In this document: piece after piece, positions 42,255-53,857 of the stretch
How the letters are laid out: the number at the start of each line of letters is the position of its first letter
Position numbering within the stretch: position 1 is the first letter of the stretch
Source: Cranoglanis bouderius
Lineage: Eukaryota > Chordata > Actinopteri > Siluriformes > Cranoglanididae
Direction: 5' to 3'
Assembly: GCA_023630585.1 (NCBI GenBank)
Contig: CM042543.1
Coordinates: 22,042,260-22,106,259 of the forward strand
DNA: 64,000 bases
The notes under the pieces: model-generated
The model's database searches: none
What the model saw: the letters and a program-made list of their open reading frames with translations, nothing else
Told to the model about the DNA's origin: nothing
Program-made: the position numbers and the translations under genes

Positions 42255-43150
42255 TGACATTAAAAAATTTATAACATTAAAACCAGCTGCCTAATATTGT
42301 GTAGGTCCCCTGTGTGCCACCAAAACAGCTCTGAGCAATAGAGGCATGGACTCCACAAGACCGCTATAGGTGTGCTGTGGTATCTGGCACCAAGACAGCA
42401 ACAGATCGTTTAAGTCCTGTAAGTTATTATGTAGGGCCTACATGGATTGGACTTGTTTGTCCAGATCATCCCACAGATGCTGGGATCCTGGGAATTTGGA
42501 GACCTTGAACTCTTTGTCATGTACCTCAAACCATTCCTGAACAATTTTTGCAATGTGGCTGGCTGCATTATTCTGCTGAATGAAGCCACTGCCATTAGAG
42601 AATACCGTTACCATGAAGGGGTGTACTTGGTCTGTAACAATGTTTAGGTAGGTGGAACATTTTAAACTAACAACTACATGAATGCCAGTACTCAAGGTTT
42701 CCCAGGAGAACATTTCTTAGAGCATCACATTTCCTCCGCCAGCTTGCCTTCTTCCTATAGTGCATCCTGGTGCCATCTCTTCCCCAGTTAAGTGACGCAC
42801 ACGCATCCGGCCATCCACATGATGTAAAAGAAAATGTGATTCATCAGATCAGGCCACCTTCTTCCATTGCTCTATGCTTATGCTTATGCAAAGCACGGTA
42901 GATGCTTTCCGTGGTGGACAAGGGTCAGCATGAGCTCCGGTCTGCGGCTACGCAGCTCCATATGCAGCAAGATGTGATGCACTGTGTGCTCTGACACCTT
43001 TCTCTCATAGCCAGCATTAACTTTTTCAGCAATTTGTGCTACAGTAGCTCTTCTGTGGGATCAGACCAGACAGGCTAGCCTTCGCTCCCCACGTGCATGA
43101 ACAAGCCTTTTGGTGCCCATGACCCTGTCACTGGTTTACCTGTTGTCCTT
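42255..43150 (-). mobile_element. Tc1-like transposon relic (family F)
   Basis: The minus strand carries a continuous but degraded transposase. Terminal repeats are not clear. The left side begins near AACCAGCTGCCTAATATTGT, a known start for this fish family. The right side fades out near 43150. Confidence 0.78.
42440..43145 (-). pseudogene. Tc1 transposase relic (family F)
   Basis: Minus-strand translation shows the HTH end opposite 42990-43130, the middle region opposite 42700-42980, and an open fragment 42713-42438. That fragment holds the second catalytic box, changed to IQQNNAASHIAKIVQEWFE (Asp to Asn). It is followed by KEFKVSKFPGSQHLWDDLDK, where the segment with the catalytic Glu (DLNPIE) has been deleted. 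The protein is therefore missing two catalytic residues, besides stops. Confidence 0.82.
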
Positions 43151-43957
43151 CTTATGTGACTTATGTGAGTTAGAGTAAAGCTTTATATTTTTTATGACCC
43201 CAAGATGAGCCCTGGGGTGACTTAGGGTCTGTAACAAGTGGTTTACAAGTATGAAAAGGAAACACTTAGCTAGGCACACACTCACTTAGACACACTCACA
43301 TAGAAACCAAAATGTCTAACTACCCTGGTCTTCTCTTGCTAACATAAGTGCAGTGGTTGGCACTCGCCTCTTCCCTAGAGTGTTTAGATGGTTTCCTACA
43401 TGCTGTGTGGTGTATGAAAGTGCTCTTGCTTACCTGTCTGAGCCACGGTAAATATTCTAGAGATATTTGATATCCCAGAGAATCAGTTCCCACCTCTGGT
43501 CCTGGAGAACCCCCTGTCCTGCTCATTTGACCATTTCTCCTGTTCTAACACACCTAATTCATCATAGGTAGGGTTGGTAAATCAGGTGTGTTGAGAGCAG
43601 AGAAAAACAGCTATTCATTGGTAACTATAACAAATTTAATAATAGGAAAACAGATTAAAATGAAATCCAATGAGTTAGTTTGAGCTGGTTGCTTCTCTAT
43701 CTACTGTCTTTTTATTTTTTTAAATTCTCAGCTAAGATAAGTATGCATGCTTCATCATGATCATATGGATCCCCTGCGTTGACTGCTAGAATCTTGGGTC
43801 GAGATTTTTTCCTCCCGCCTTTTAACAAACACCTAAGACCTCCCTTGGTGGCTCAGAGACCTTAGGTTACTGTTTATGCAGCTTGTACCAAAAAAGGCCC
43901 TGAGCACACTGATTGAAATTGTGACCATCTGAAGGTTTCTGCCAGAGCAAGTTTGCC
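43151..43957. other. Stretch with no recognised gene
   Basis: No feature recognised between two Tc1 elements. Confidence 0.5.
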
Positions 43958-43959
43958 TA

Positions 43960-45066
43960 CAGGTGCATCTCAGAAAATTGGAATATTGTGAAAAAGTTTT
44001 TTTCCCGTAATTTAATTCAAACAGTGGAACTTTCATATATCCTAGGTTCATTACATATAAAGTGAAATATTTCAAGCCTTTTTTTGTTTTAATCTTGAGG
44101 ATTATGGTTTACAGCTCATGGAAATGAGATATTGGAAAAATCCAGTATCTCAAAAATATTAGAATAAAGAATTTATAATAAAGCAATGTCGACCTGAGAA
44201 GACTCTAATCAGCTAATTAACTCAAAACACCTTTTTAATCAATACACCATTGCTCAGTGGTCCAAAGTCCTCTTATCAGATGAAAATAAATTTTGCATTT
44301 CATTTGGAAAACAAGGTCCCAGAGTCTGTAGGAAGAGTGGAGAGGAACAGAATCCAAGTTGCTTGAAGTCCAGTGTGAAGTTTCCACAGTCAGTGATGAT
44401 TTGGGGTGCGATGTCATCTGCTGGTGTTGGTCCAATGTGTTTTCTCAAGTTGAGAGTCAATGCAGCGTCTACCAGGAGATTTTAGAGCACTTCATGCTTC
44501 CATCGACAAGCTTTATGAAGATGCTATATTTTCTTTTCCAGCAGGACATGGCACCTGCCCACAGTGCCAAAACTACTAGTAACTGGTTTGCTGACCCTGG
44601 TATTGCTGTGCTTGTGCTGTGAGCCAACTCGCCTGACCCGTCAAGAGGAAGATGAGAGACACCAGACCCAACAAAACAGATGAGCTGAAGGCCGCTATCA
44701 AAGCAACCTGGGTTTCCATAACACCTCAGCATTACACCTCAGCAGTACCACAGGCTGATTGCCTCCATGCCATGCTGCATTGATGCAGTAATTCGTGCAA
44801 AAGGAGCCCTGTGTGCATAAATTAACATACTTTTCAGAAGGTCAAAATTGCTGTATTGTAAATTATTTATTCTAATATTTTGAGATACTGGATTTTTGAT
44901 TTCCATGAGCTGTAAGCTGTAATCATCAAGATTAAAAAAAAAAAAAGCTTGAAATATTTCACTTTATGTGTAATGAATCTAGAATATATGAAAGTTCCAC
45001 TTTTTGAATTAAATTATGTAAAAAATTAACTTTTCCACGATATTCTAATTTTTTGAGATGCACCTG
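43960..45066 (+). mobile_element. Tc1-like transposon with deletions (family G)
   Basis: Ends CAGGTGCATCTCAGAAAATT (43960) and ATTTTTTGAGATGCACCTG (to 45066) are inverted repeats. The left TA is intact and the right one is mutated to TG. It is 1107 bp long, about 500 bp short of full size. The N-terminal part of the gene and a small piece near the catalytic Glu are missing. Confidence 0.92.
44250..44805 (+). pseudogene. Tc1 transposase, N terminus missing (family G)
   Basis: The reading begins abruptly near 44258 with WSKVLLSDENKF, the first catalytic box (Asp kept). It continues through SVMIWGAMSSAG and FQQDMAPAHSAKTTSNWFAD (second Asp, near 44538-44595). Just after SPDP the codons for LNPIENLWG are deleted, so the catalytic Glu is gone, and KRKMRDTRP follows in another frame. 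The helix-turn-helix domains are absent. Confidence 0.85.
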
Positions 45067-45068
45067 TG

Positions 45069-46035
45069 TATTGACTTTGCTTCAGCTGAGATTTTTAATG
45101 AGTTAGTTTAGAGAGTGATAGAGTAAGATGTCTCAGTGCTTGGAAAGCTTTGGCATTGAGTGGGAGCTCACCACTGAGCTGGAGACCGTGCTTTGCTGGA
45201 GAATCTGAAAGACGCAGATGAAGATTAGAGGGTAGGAGCGATCGATAGTACAAGCCACTTGCTGTGTGTCACTGCTGTGATGAGTAGCTCCCAGCAGCAC
45301 GTGCTTGACTTCAGCCTCTACTGCAGATTAGGGTTTGTACGGTGTGCACTGTCCATGGTGCTGAAATGCATGCTGTCGGTATTCAGATGTTTTGTGGTCA
45401 TCAATGCCACGTTATGAGGCTTGGTGTGACCAGATGGAGGAGTTTTTAATCAACAATCACAGCCATCAGTAAACCTGACATCAACAATAAAGCTGAGCTG
45501 TGTATCATCAGGCTTGGAAAACCCTGACTAGTTTCTTTGGCATAAATGTGCAGATTATGAATATTACAGATGTAGTTTTTATATTCTCAGGCATTTCTTT
45601 AGGAAGACCTTATTGTTAAACTGTTTCCATGCTTCTAGTATCCACAAACAGTTTTATGGGTACAGAGTTTATGCCCTGCATCCATAGTACTGCAGTGCTC
45701 TTCACAGACATTAACCCAAACTCAGGATCGAACAGACCCTGGAGCTGTGAAGTGGCAACATTACCCTCTGCACCACCATGCTTCCAGAGACCATAATGCT
45801 CAGTTATATTTCTGGAGTTTGTTTGCATTGTTGTCATTAGTTCATGCACAAGAGATCGGCTTAGAAAAGTGGGTTTCTCAAGTACTATAGTTTCCTTCAC
45901 TGAATCCATGCTGACCCTGACCAGGATAAAGCTGTTACTAAAGATGAATGAATAACTGAATTAATTACAGTAATTATTAACATTAAAAATAAATCAGATG
46001 TGTGGACAAAACATTTCTCTTAAAGTAATAACACA
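45069..46035. other. Non-coding stretch with a SINE fragment
   Basis: The tail CCCTGACCAGGATAAAGC followed by GATGAATGAATA at 45909-45952 is a 3' SINE fragment. The stretch 45710-45780 (CTCAGGATCGAACAGACCCT, reverse strand) may be the head of another SINE copy. No gene seen. Confidence 0.5.
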
Positions 46036-46039
46036 TCTT

Positions 46040-46890
46040 TTTTATTTTCAGGGCAGAAAAAGAAAGCTGCAGATTTTTTCTTGTAAATATGGAATTTGCA
46101 TCTGGAGTCATGAGTACCAATAACTGCTAATGCCAGGTCATCACAAGGCTGCCTTGCTGACATAGTCAAGCTATTGTGTGGTATATTGTTAAGAAGCAAA
46201 ATGCATTTGTGAGATTTGAGGGATAGCAAACAACCTAGCAGACCATGGAAAGACCAGCAGTGGATTACCAAAGAGTTGAAAAGAAGAGATCTCTGATGAT
46301 ACCAGAATGATCTCAGAGGATTCACCACAAATTTCAAACAGCTATTAAGCCACAAAAGTAGAAAGGCCAGGCTACCTATACAATAAATAAATAAATAAAA
46401 ATAAATAAATAAAAATAAAAAAAAGCCTCTAGCACTCTGGATTATGGCTTATGGACAGAAGATTAACTTGTCACAGACTGATGAAATGGGGAAAGAAAAA
46501 GGAACTGCTTATGGTCCAAAGCATCTCATCTGTGAAATATTGTTGCATGAGAACTAGCTCACTTGTCCCAATGATTTGACTGCCTACAGCACAATGAATT
46601 TTAAAATGCATAAAAGATTTTTTTTTAAATTGCTTAGATATTATATATACCCAAAGCCTCAAAACTTTTTTCGGACAGCAGTTCATTTTACAGCAGGACA
46701 ATGATGTGAAAACTTCAATTGTTATGGGGTTTTCATGGGCAAAAACTGAAATGTTCTTTACTAGCTAAGTTACTCACCATTGTGCCGATGATTCACTTAC
46801 TGAAGACAAGACTGCAAGCTACAAAAAAGGTAGCACTAAAAATGGCTGCATTTTCAGGGATGAGATGCACATCTGTTGTCTGGTGTGACT
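46040..46890 (+). pseudogene. Possible very old Tc1 transposase relic
   Basis: Broken translations suggest a Tc1 protein: an HTH-like stretch near 46190-46350 (LRSKMHL..., with KEEDL-type remnants) and a fragment resembling the QQDNDPK box near 46693 (CAGCAGGACAATGATGTGAA). No terminal repeats were found. Stops are frequent. Uncertain. Confidence 0.35.
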
Positions 46891-47451
46891 ATCGCACATT
46901 TTATATAACATTATTGTCTAAATGCTTATGCAGGGTCTGCTGAATGGTAGCTATGGATAAAAATGGGGCACCACAGAAAAAAATATTCTCCTATTAAATC
47001 GATTATTATGCACCTTAACCTTAACTTTTTTTTTTTTAAATTTTACTGTCCAAACACGTACGCACTGCACTGTATGTCTCTCTGACAGTGCTGAGCACAG
47101 TACAATGCTGAAAGTCTAAATTACAAGATAAATTGTTTTGAACACAGTCAGCCAAATGTAGGCTTTGCCTGTTAAGGATTAGCTAGGATTATAAACTAAT
47201 CCTCAATCCTTCTGACAGAAAAGTAGAATTTATGGATTTACTGGAAAAAGTAGGGCTATGAAAAATTACATAAATATGTATCAAGTACAAGGGCGACACA
47301 GTTAAGAGATGGCTTTGATTCAGGGTCCAAATGAAAGCCGGTATGATTGCCACTGCAATGTAGCATGCTGTCTAGCTCTGGTCTGGAAGAGCCAATGGGG
47401 CAGGCCTAGCCGAGTGGAACTATCACAGCATATCACACCTCTCTCTCTCAC

Positions 47452-47454
<3 letters not shown>
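46890..47454. other. Stretch with no recognised gene
   Basis: No clear signal. Contains a T-rich run near 47027. Confidence 0.5.
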
Positions 47455-47539
<85 letters not shown>

Positions 47540-47557
47540 AGACACACACACACACAG
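47455..47557. repeat. CA microsatellite
   Basis: About 40 CA units with a short GAGA interruption near 47537. The 170-codon open frame spanning it is a repeat artefact. Confidence 0.97.
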
Positions 47558-47737
47558 CAAAATCAAGCATTTTTGGCTGCAACAATCACAAAAAAACTCT
47601 GCGAAATCCTGTATGGTCTGATGTCAGTATTTCTACATTGCCATGGAAATATAATCCATTTTTACATTGTACTGTATATGACTGTAATGTGTTTAACATA
47701 TTTAACTGTAAGTCAAGGAGAAAAGTTGCAGCATGTA

Positions 47738-48372
47738 CAGTCATGTGAAAAAATAAGCACCCCATGGAAATTGTTGGCTTTTTTCACCTATTTGAACAAG
47801 CAAACATTTTATCATCTTTGAGACAGTGCCTATTAATAAAGTTGATATACTTGAACAAACCCACAAGGAAAATTAGCTTTTTCAACCATTTATTCAACAG
47901 AAATATGAATAGTTGTGATATTCTTCTGTGGAAAAAGTAAGTATACCCTTGGCCTCAGAAGCTAGTATTGCCCCCTTCAGCAGAAATAACTTCTTGTAGG
48001 CATTTTGCATAATTGTTCACCAGTCTCTGACATCAAAGGTTCTTGGAGACTTCTTTTTGCATCAGACGGTCTGCTCTTGGGCTGAATTTGCTGGAAAGGC
48101 AAGATTTTGTTTGAAATCTGTGCCATTTGTGGATGATTTTTATTACAGTGGAATGATGTATTTAAAATAATTTGCAGATCTTTTTAAATCCCTTACCAGA
48201 CTCATAGGCATCCACAACCTTTTTTTCTGAAGGTCTTACAGAACTCTTTAGATCTTGGCATGATGACACCACACACCTCAATAACAAAGGGAAACACTAG
48301 ATGTTTTTTTTTCTGTTTTTTTTCTTCTTTTTTTTCAATTTCTATGGGGTGAACTTATTTTTCACATGACTG
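47738..48372 (-). mobile_element. Internally deleted Tc1 derivative (family C)
   Basis: Ends CAGTCATGTGAAAAAATAAG and TTATTTTTCACATGACTG are flanked by TA on both sides. At 635 bp it keeps the 3' UTR of family C, then jumps to the first quarter of the transposase on the minus strand. That part starts at ATG 48261 (MPRSKEFCKTF) and is broken by 48050. Confidence 0.9.
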
Positions 48373-48454
48373 TAGAAATTTCTTAATGCTCTTCTGTGTC
48401 TCTATCCTTCACAAAAAGGGAGAAAACCATAGTACACCAAAGATCAGCTCACTC

Positions 48455-48457
<3 letters not shown>

Positions 48458-48522
<65 letters not shown>
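48458..48522. repeat. GA microsatellite
   Basis: About 32 GA units. Confidence 0.97.
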
Positions 48523-48524
<2 letters not shown>

Positions 48525-48701
48525 TTATGCAGTTCGTGCCTGGCCAGTAAGGTATTTACTGAAGCCTGGAAAAACATTTTACAGACTAGCAGTCTCCAGA
48601 GAGAGGTCAACATTTAGTATGTTACCTCTTTATTATTGTTCTCTGTGCTCCTAATAACAATTTTAGTTTTCCATGTCAATATAATGGCTTTTGTGCATAT
48701 A

Positions 48702-50315
48702 CAGTATCTCACAAAAGTGAGTACACCCCTCACATTTTTGTAAACATTTTATTATATCTTTTCATGGGACAACACTGAAGAAATGACACTTTGCTACAAT
48801 GTAAAGTAGTGAGTGTACAGCTTGTATAACAGTGTAAATTTGCTGTCCCCTCAAAATAACTCAACACACAGCCATTAATGTCTAAACCGCTGGCAACAAA
48901 AGTGAGTACACCCCTAAGTGAAAATGTCCAAATTGGGCCCAATTAGCCATTTTCCCTCCCCGGTGTCATGTGACTCGTTAGTGTTACAAGGTCTCAGGTG
49001 TGAATGGGGAGCAGGTGTGTTAAGTTTGGTGTTATCGCTCTCACACTCTCTCATACTGCTCACTGGAAGTTCAACATGGCACCTCATGGCAAAGAACTCT
49101 CTGAGGATATGAAAAAAATAATTTTTGCTCTACATAAAGATGGCCTAGGCTATAAGAAGATTGCCAACACCCTGAAACTGAGCTGCAGCACGGTGGCCAA
49201 GACCATACAGCGGTTTAACAGGACAGGTTCCACTCAGAACAGGCCTCGCCTTGGTCGACCAAAGAAGTTGAGTGCACGTGCTCAGCATCATATCCAGAGG
49301 CTGGCTTTGCAGAATAGAGATATGAGTGCTGCCAGCATTGCTGCAGAGGTTGAAGGGGTGGGGGGTCAGCCTGTCAGTGCTCAGACCATACACCACACAC
49401 TGCATCAAATTGGTCTGCATGGCCGTCGTCCCAGAAGGAAGCCTCTTCTAAAGATGATGCACAAGAAAGCCCGCAAACAGTTTACTGAAGACAAGCAGAC
49501 TAAGGACATGGATTACTGGAACCATGTCCTGTGGTCTGATAAGACCAAGATAAACTTATTTGGTTCAGATGGTGTCAAGCGTGTGTGGCGGCAACCAGGT
49601 GAGGAGTACAAAGTCAAGTGTGTCTTGCCTACAGTCAAGCATGTGAGTGTCATGGTCTGGGACTGCATGAGTGCTGCAGGCACTTGGGAGTGTACTGTGA
49701 CATGAACTGTGACATACTGAAGCACAGCATGATCCCCTCGCTTCAGAAACTGGGCCGCAGGGCAGTATTACAACATGATAACGACCCCAAACACACCTCC
49801 AAGACGACCACTGCCTTGCTAAAGAAGCTGAGGGTAAAGGTGATGGACTGCCTAAGCATGTTTCCAGATTTAAACCCTATTGAGCATCTGTGGGTCATCC
49901 TCAAATGGAAGGTGGAGGAGCACAAGGTCTCTAACATCCACCAGCTCTGTGATGTAGTCATGGAGGAGTGGAAGAGGACTCCAGTGGCAACCTGTGAAGC
50001 TCTGGTGAACTCCATGCCCAACAGGGTTAAGGCAGTGCTGGAAAATAATGCTGGCCACACAAAATATTGACACTTTGGGCCCAATTTGGACATTTTCACT
50101 TAGGGGTGTACTTACTTTTGTTGCCAGCGGTTTAGACATTAATGGCTGTGTGTTGAGTTATTTTGAGGGGACAGCAAATTTACACTGTTATACAAGCTGT
50201 ACACTCACTACTTTACATTGTACCAATGTGTCACTTTGTCAGTGTTGTCCCATGAAAAGATATAATAAAATATTTACAAAAATGTGAGGGGTGTACTCAC
50301 TTTTGTGAGATACTG
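48702..50315 (+). mobile_element. Tc1-like transposon, complete ends with long inverted repeats (family H)
   Basis: Ends CAGTATCTCACAAAAGTGAG and CTCACTTTTGTGAGATACTG are flanked by TA. The inverted repeats are long, about 230 bp (48702-48938 and 50085-50315). Each contains two copies of an AAAGTGAGTACACCCCT motif, one outer and one inner, the IR/DR arrangement known from Sleeping Beauty-type elements. Length is 1614 bp. It is among the best-preserved elements here. Confidence 0.96.
49076..50070 (+). pseudogene. Tc1 transposase with two deletions (family H)
   Basis: Starts at ATG 49076 (MAPHGKELSEDMKKIIFALH), with a full paired HTH region and a GRPKK hook near residue 62. The first catalytic box reads LWSDKTKINLFG, keeping Asp but with the next Glu changed to Lys. 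After VKH a short loss removes the usual Gly run. Near 49680 a further loss of about 30 bp shifts the frame. The second part, open from 49618 to 50070, carries LQHDNDPKHTSK and SMFPDLNPIEHLW with 34 residues between Asp and Glu (DD34E), ending GHTKY. All three catalytic residues survive, but no single frame encodes them. Confidence 0.92.
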
Positions 50316-50317
50316 TA

Positions 50318-50708
50318 TATTACAACCATGCTTAGAATATTGTTGGTGTTCTGCGCTTGTGAAATATAAATTGAAAAAAAATATTTGTGGATTGTACAGG
50401 CAAATGGAAAAAGACAGAAAATATATAAGGAAATGAATACAGATTGGATATTTCCTTTTAAAGTCCAAATAATATTTACGATGAATTAGTATTTAACTTC
50501 TTAAATTCTTTAGCTGTCTCTTGTCCTGCCATGCTAGGCTCAATCTCAGCCTGTACAGAATGAAACTGTCAGTGTATTTGCTGATGCCAGTGTTATGGAG
50601 TAATTAGGAGTCACTACAGTACCCTCTGTAATACACATGATGCCTCTAAACTTGAAGAGAATGAAGGCAGTGTTCTCTGAGGAACAATACAATTTTGGTT
50701 TGCAAAAG
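50318..50708. other. Stretch with no recognised gene
   Basis: No feature recognised. Confidence 0.5.
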
Positions 50709-50712
50709 CACA

Positions 50713-52013
50713 TGTTCTAGCTCAAATGGGTGAAATATATCTATATCTCTAATCAAAGTGTGTTCTGATTAGTTATGGATATAAATCGAACATGACAGGG
50801 AATGTTATATTAATTACTGACTTACCAGGACAATCTTTGTATTACTCTAAAAGAATAAATTATTCTTCTGGCCATGAAATATAGTTTATTCTAAGTTAAA
50901 AGAAATACAGCGCGTAGCGAAAGCAACGTTAAAAGTGAACCTTGCCATGAGTAAAAACAGAGACGATCCAGCATGATAACCATGGATTTTAATAACTACG
51001 TAAATACTACTGATATACACAACTAGGTATAAACAAATAATACATATATACAGGGAAAGTGAAAGAAACAAAAGGAAAAATGATGAAAATAACAGAATGG
51101 CAGAACACACAACAGTTTAACCTTGAGAATCAGCAATGAATTGAATTCACCTTCAACAGGGCACTGGCTTAAAAGGACACCTCTATAGATCAATTAAAAT
51201 TTATACTTGCATTAATTTTATGCTGTTCACGAGGGTCCTTGGTTCGTAGATTTAGCGAGGAGTTTGCTGAATCTTCCGGTAGAAAGATTGTCACTGTCTT
51301 TTATGGATAATGCCAACGTAAACGCCTCTCTGAGCTGCTGGCGAATCCAGAGAGAGGAGAAAGTTCTGGTGGAGAACTTTCTTTGTCTGTTCCAAAACGG
51401 GGTCCGCATGTCAAGGCAGGGTTTGTATTAAGTTTGGATTAGAATGAAATATGGAAAAGTATAGAATGATACATCCCATCGTCCTATAGTATGCATCATT
51501 AATTGGCATATTACGAAACAATGATTTTGATACCAAACTCAAGGAAGTTATGATACCTTGGACAGTGAAGGACCATTGGACATGGTTACAGACAACTTAA
51601 AATTAGCTTCTCGCTCAAACTATCTAAAATCACTATAGTTAGGTTATCTAAACACATAACACATGCATATATGAATACATTATAACTATCCTAGACATAT
51701 AATTACATGTTACATTCAAGAGACATTTTCACTGTGTGCGTGAGTGTGTGTATGTCCAGAAGAGGGGGCTGGTGTTCTTCTAATGTCCCACCGGTCTTTG
51801 GTCACCTCAGGGTGACCTTTAGGGAAGACGTTTTCCTTCCAGCCTTTTCGGCTCCGATGCTAATCCATGTGGTTGTAAACAGAGATTAGATCAGAGATTT
51901 ACAGGCCCTCGTTCGGAGCTTTGGTTGACCCCTGCTGATGAACCTAATCGTGAAGTTTTCCAGACGTTCACACCCGTTAGGTTCACGAAAGGTTTCTCTA
52001 TTGTGGGTGTAAG

Positions 52014-52045
<32 letters not shown>

Positions 52046-52212
52046 CTAAAAAGAGGGGGGGGAGGTCGTGTCTTCCCCCTATCTTTTGCATTCCAAGGGC
52101 ATCTGGCCGCAGAAGGCCTCTCGGGGTTACTGTCGGCCACCTGAGTGGTGAAACTTTTTATGTTAAATCCAGGTTAATTCAGAAATCAGTTTGGATACCG
52201 TCAGACGTTACA
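50713..52212. mobile_element. Candidate third long solo LTR (1.5 kb), uncertain
   Basis: A block that starts TGTTCTAGCT and ends CAGACGTTACA is bounded by CACA on both sides (50709-50712, 52213-52216). Its last bases CGTTACA equal those of the two 1.8-kb solo LTRs, and the interior is richer in CpG (51230-51420, 51860-52140) than the surroundings, as in LTRs. But CACA is a simple sequence and I could not align the interior with the other LTRs by eye. Two related half-blocks, each a TG run followed by an AGAGGGGG-type motif, lie at 51735-51830 and 52015-52140. Confidence 0.4.
52017..52043. repeat. TG microsatellite
   Basis: About 13 TG units. Confidence 0.96.
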
Positions 52213-52335
52213 CACATATCATGCAAAAACATCTGCATGCACATGGAAGCAAGCATGTGTGCTCCAAAACTATTTTTTTGCAGTCCATGTAAGGTATATT
52301 AGGGTTGTATATGAAGATATATGACCTTAGTATTA

Positions 52336-53855
52336 CTAACCCATTTCCATAAAAATTGGGATTTTTTCTAAAATCCAATAAAAACTAAAATCTGTGATTT
52401 GTGAAGTCTCTTGAAACGTTAATTAACTGACAAAAGTACAAAGAAAAGATATTCAATGTTTTCACTGACCAACTTAATTATATTTTGTAAATATAAACAG
52501 CTTTAGAATTTGATGCCTTCAACACACTCAAAAAAAGTTGGGATAGAGGCAAAATAAGACTGAAAAGTTTATAGAATATTCAAGTAACACCATTTTGAAG
52601 GATCAGGTTAATTGGTAACAGGGGAGGGTATAAAAGGGCATAAAAGGACCATCCACCTAAAGCATAGTTTTTGTAGGCAAGGATGGGTTGTGGCTCACCA
52701 CTTTATGCCAAACTTCGTGAGAGAATTGTCAGTCAGTTTAAAAAGAACATTGCTCAACGCAAAACTGCAAAGAATTTGGGTCTTTTACCATCTACAGTGC
52801 ATAATATTGTGAAAAGATTCAGGGAATCTGGAGAAATCTCATTGTGTAAAGGCCAAGGCTGGAAACCACTGTTGAATGTGCGTGACCTTTGAGCCCTCAG
52901 GTGGCACTGCCTGAGAAATCATCATGCTACTGTGATAAATATAACCACATGGGCTCGGGAGTACTTCGGAAAACCATTGGCCCTTAACACAGTCCGCTGC
53001 TGCATCCAGAAATGCAACCCGAAACTCTATTATGCAAGGAGGAAGCCACACATCAACCCTATGCAGCAACACCACCGAGTTCTCTGGGCCCGAGCTCATC
53101 TCAGATGGACTGAAAGGCAGTGGAAACGTGTACTGTGGTCAGATGAGTCCACATTTCAGCTTGTTTTCGGGAAAAACAGACGTCGAGTTCTCCGTGCCAA
53201 AGTTGAAAACGACCAGCCAGACTGTTATAAGCGAAAGGTGCAAAAGCCAGCATCTGTGATGGTATGGGGGTGCATCAGTGCCCACGGCATGGGTGACTTG
53301 CATATGTGTGAAGGTGCCATTGCTGCGGAGGTGTATATTGGGATTTTAGAGAGACATATGCTGCCATTAAGGCAATGTTTTTTACCAGGAAGTCCATGTT
53401 TATTTCAGCAGGACAATGCCAGGCCTCATTCTGCACGTGCTACAACAGCGTGGCTTTGTAGACACAGAGTGTGTGTGCTTGACTGGCCTGCCAGCAGTCC
53501 AGATCTGTCTCCTATGGCCCATCATGAAGAGGAGAATCAGACAATGGCGACCAAGGACTGTTGAGCAGCTGAAGTCTTGTATCAAGCAAGAATAGGCAAA
53601 AATTCCTCTTGCAAAAGTGCAACAATTAGTATCCTCCTTAATCGTTCCCAAACACACTCTTTTTTAGAGTGTGTTGAAGACATCAAATTCTAAATTTGTT
53701 TATATTTACAAAATACAATTAAGTTGGTCAGTGAAAACATTAAATATCCTTTCCTTGTACTTTTGCCATAAGTTTCAAGAGACTTGACAAATCACAGATT
53801 TTTGTTTTTATTGCATTTTAGAAAAAAATCCCAACTTTTATGGAAATGGGGTTAG
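52336..53855 (+). mobile_element. Tc1-like transposon, complete ends (family B)
   Basis: Ends CTAACCCATTTCCATAAAAA and TTTATGGAAATGGGGTTAG are flanked by TA at 52334-52335 and 53856-53857. It is 1520 bp long. Its right end also forms the right part of the chimera at 30033-31084. Confidence 0.94.
52683..53640 (+). pseudogene. Tc1 transposase, one stop and loss of the catalytic Glu (family B)
   Basis: ATG 52683 opens MGCGSPLYAKLRERIVSQFK with a clear HTH (TAKNLGLLPSTVHNIVKRF). A TGA at 52890-52892 is the only interruption before the frame reopens and runs to 53564. That part has LWSDESTFQLVFG (first Asp), KPASVMVWGCISAHGMG and LFQQDNARPHSARATTAW (second Asp). It then reaches SPDLSP, where about 11 bases are missing. 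This removes the Ile-Glu codons and shifts the frame, so the C terminus is wrong from 53511 on. One stop plus one small deletion make this the least damaged gene of the group. Confidence 0.92.
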
Positions 53856-53857
53856 TA

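Noticed and set aside
47309..47821. A 170-codon plus-strand open frame
   Set aside because: About 40 of its codons are the CA microsatellite; the rest has no domain and runs into the end of a Tc1 element.
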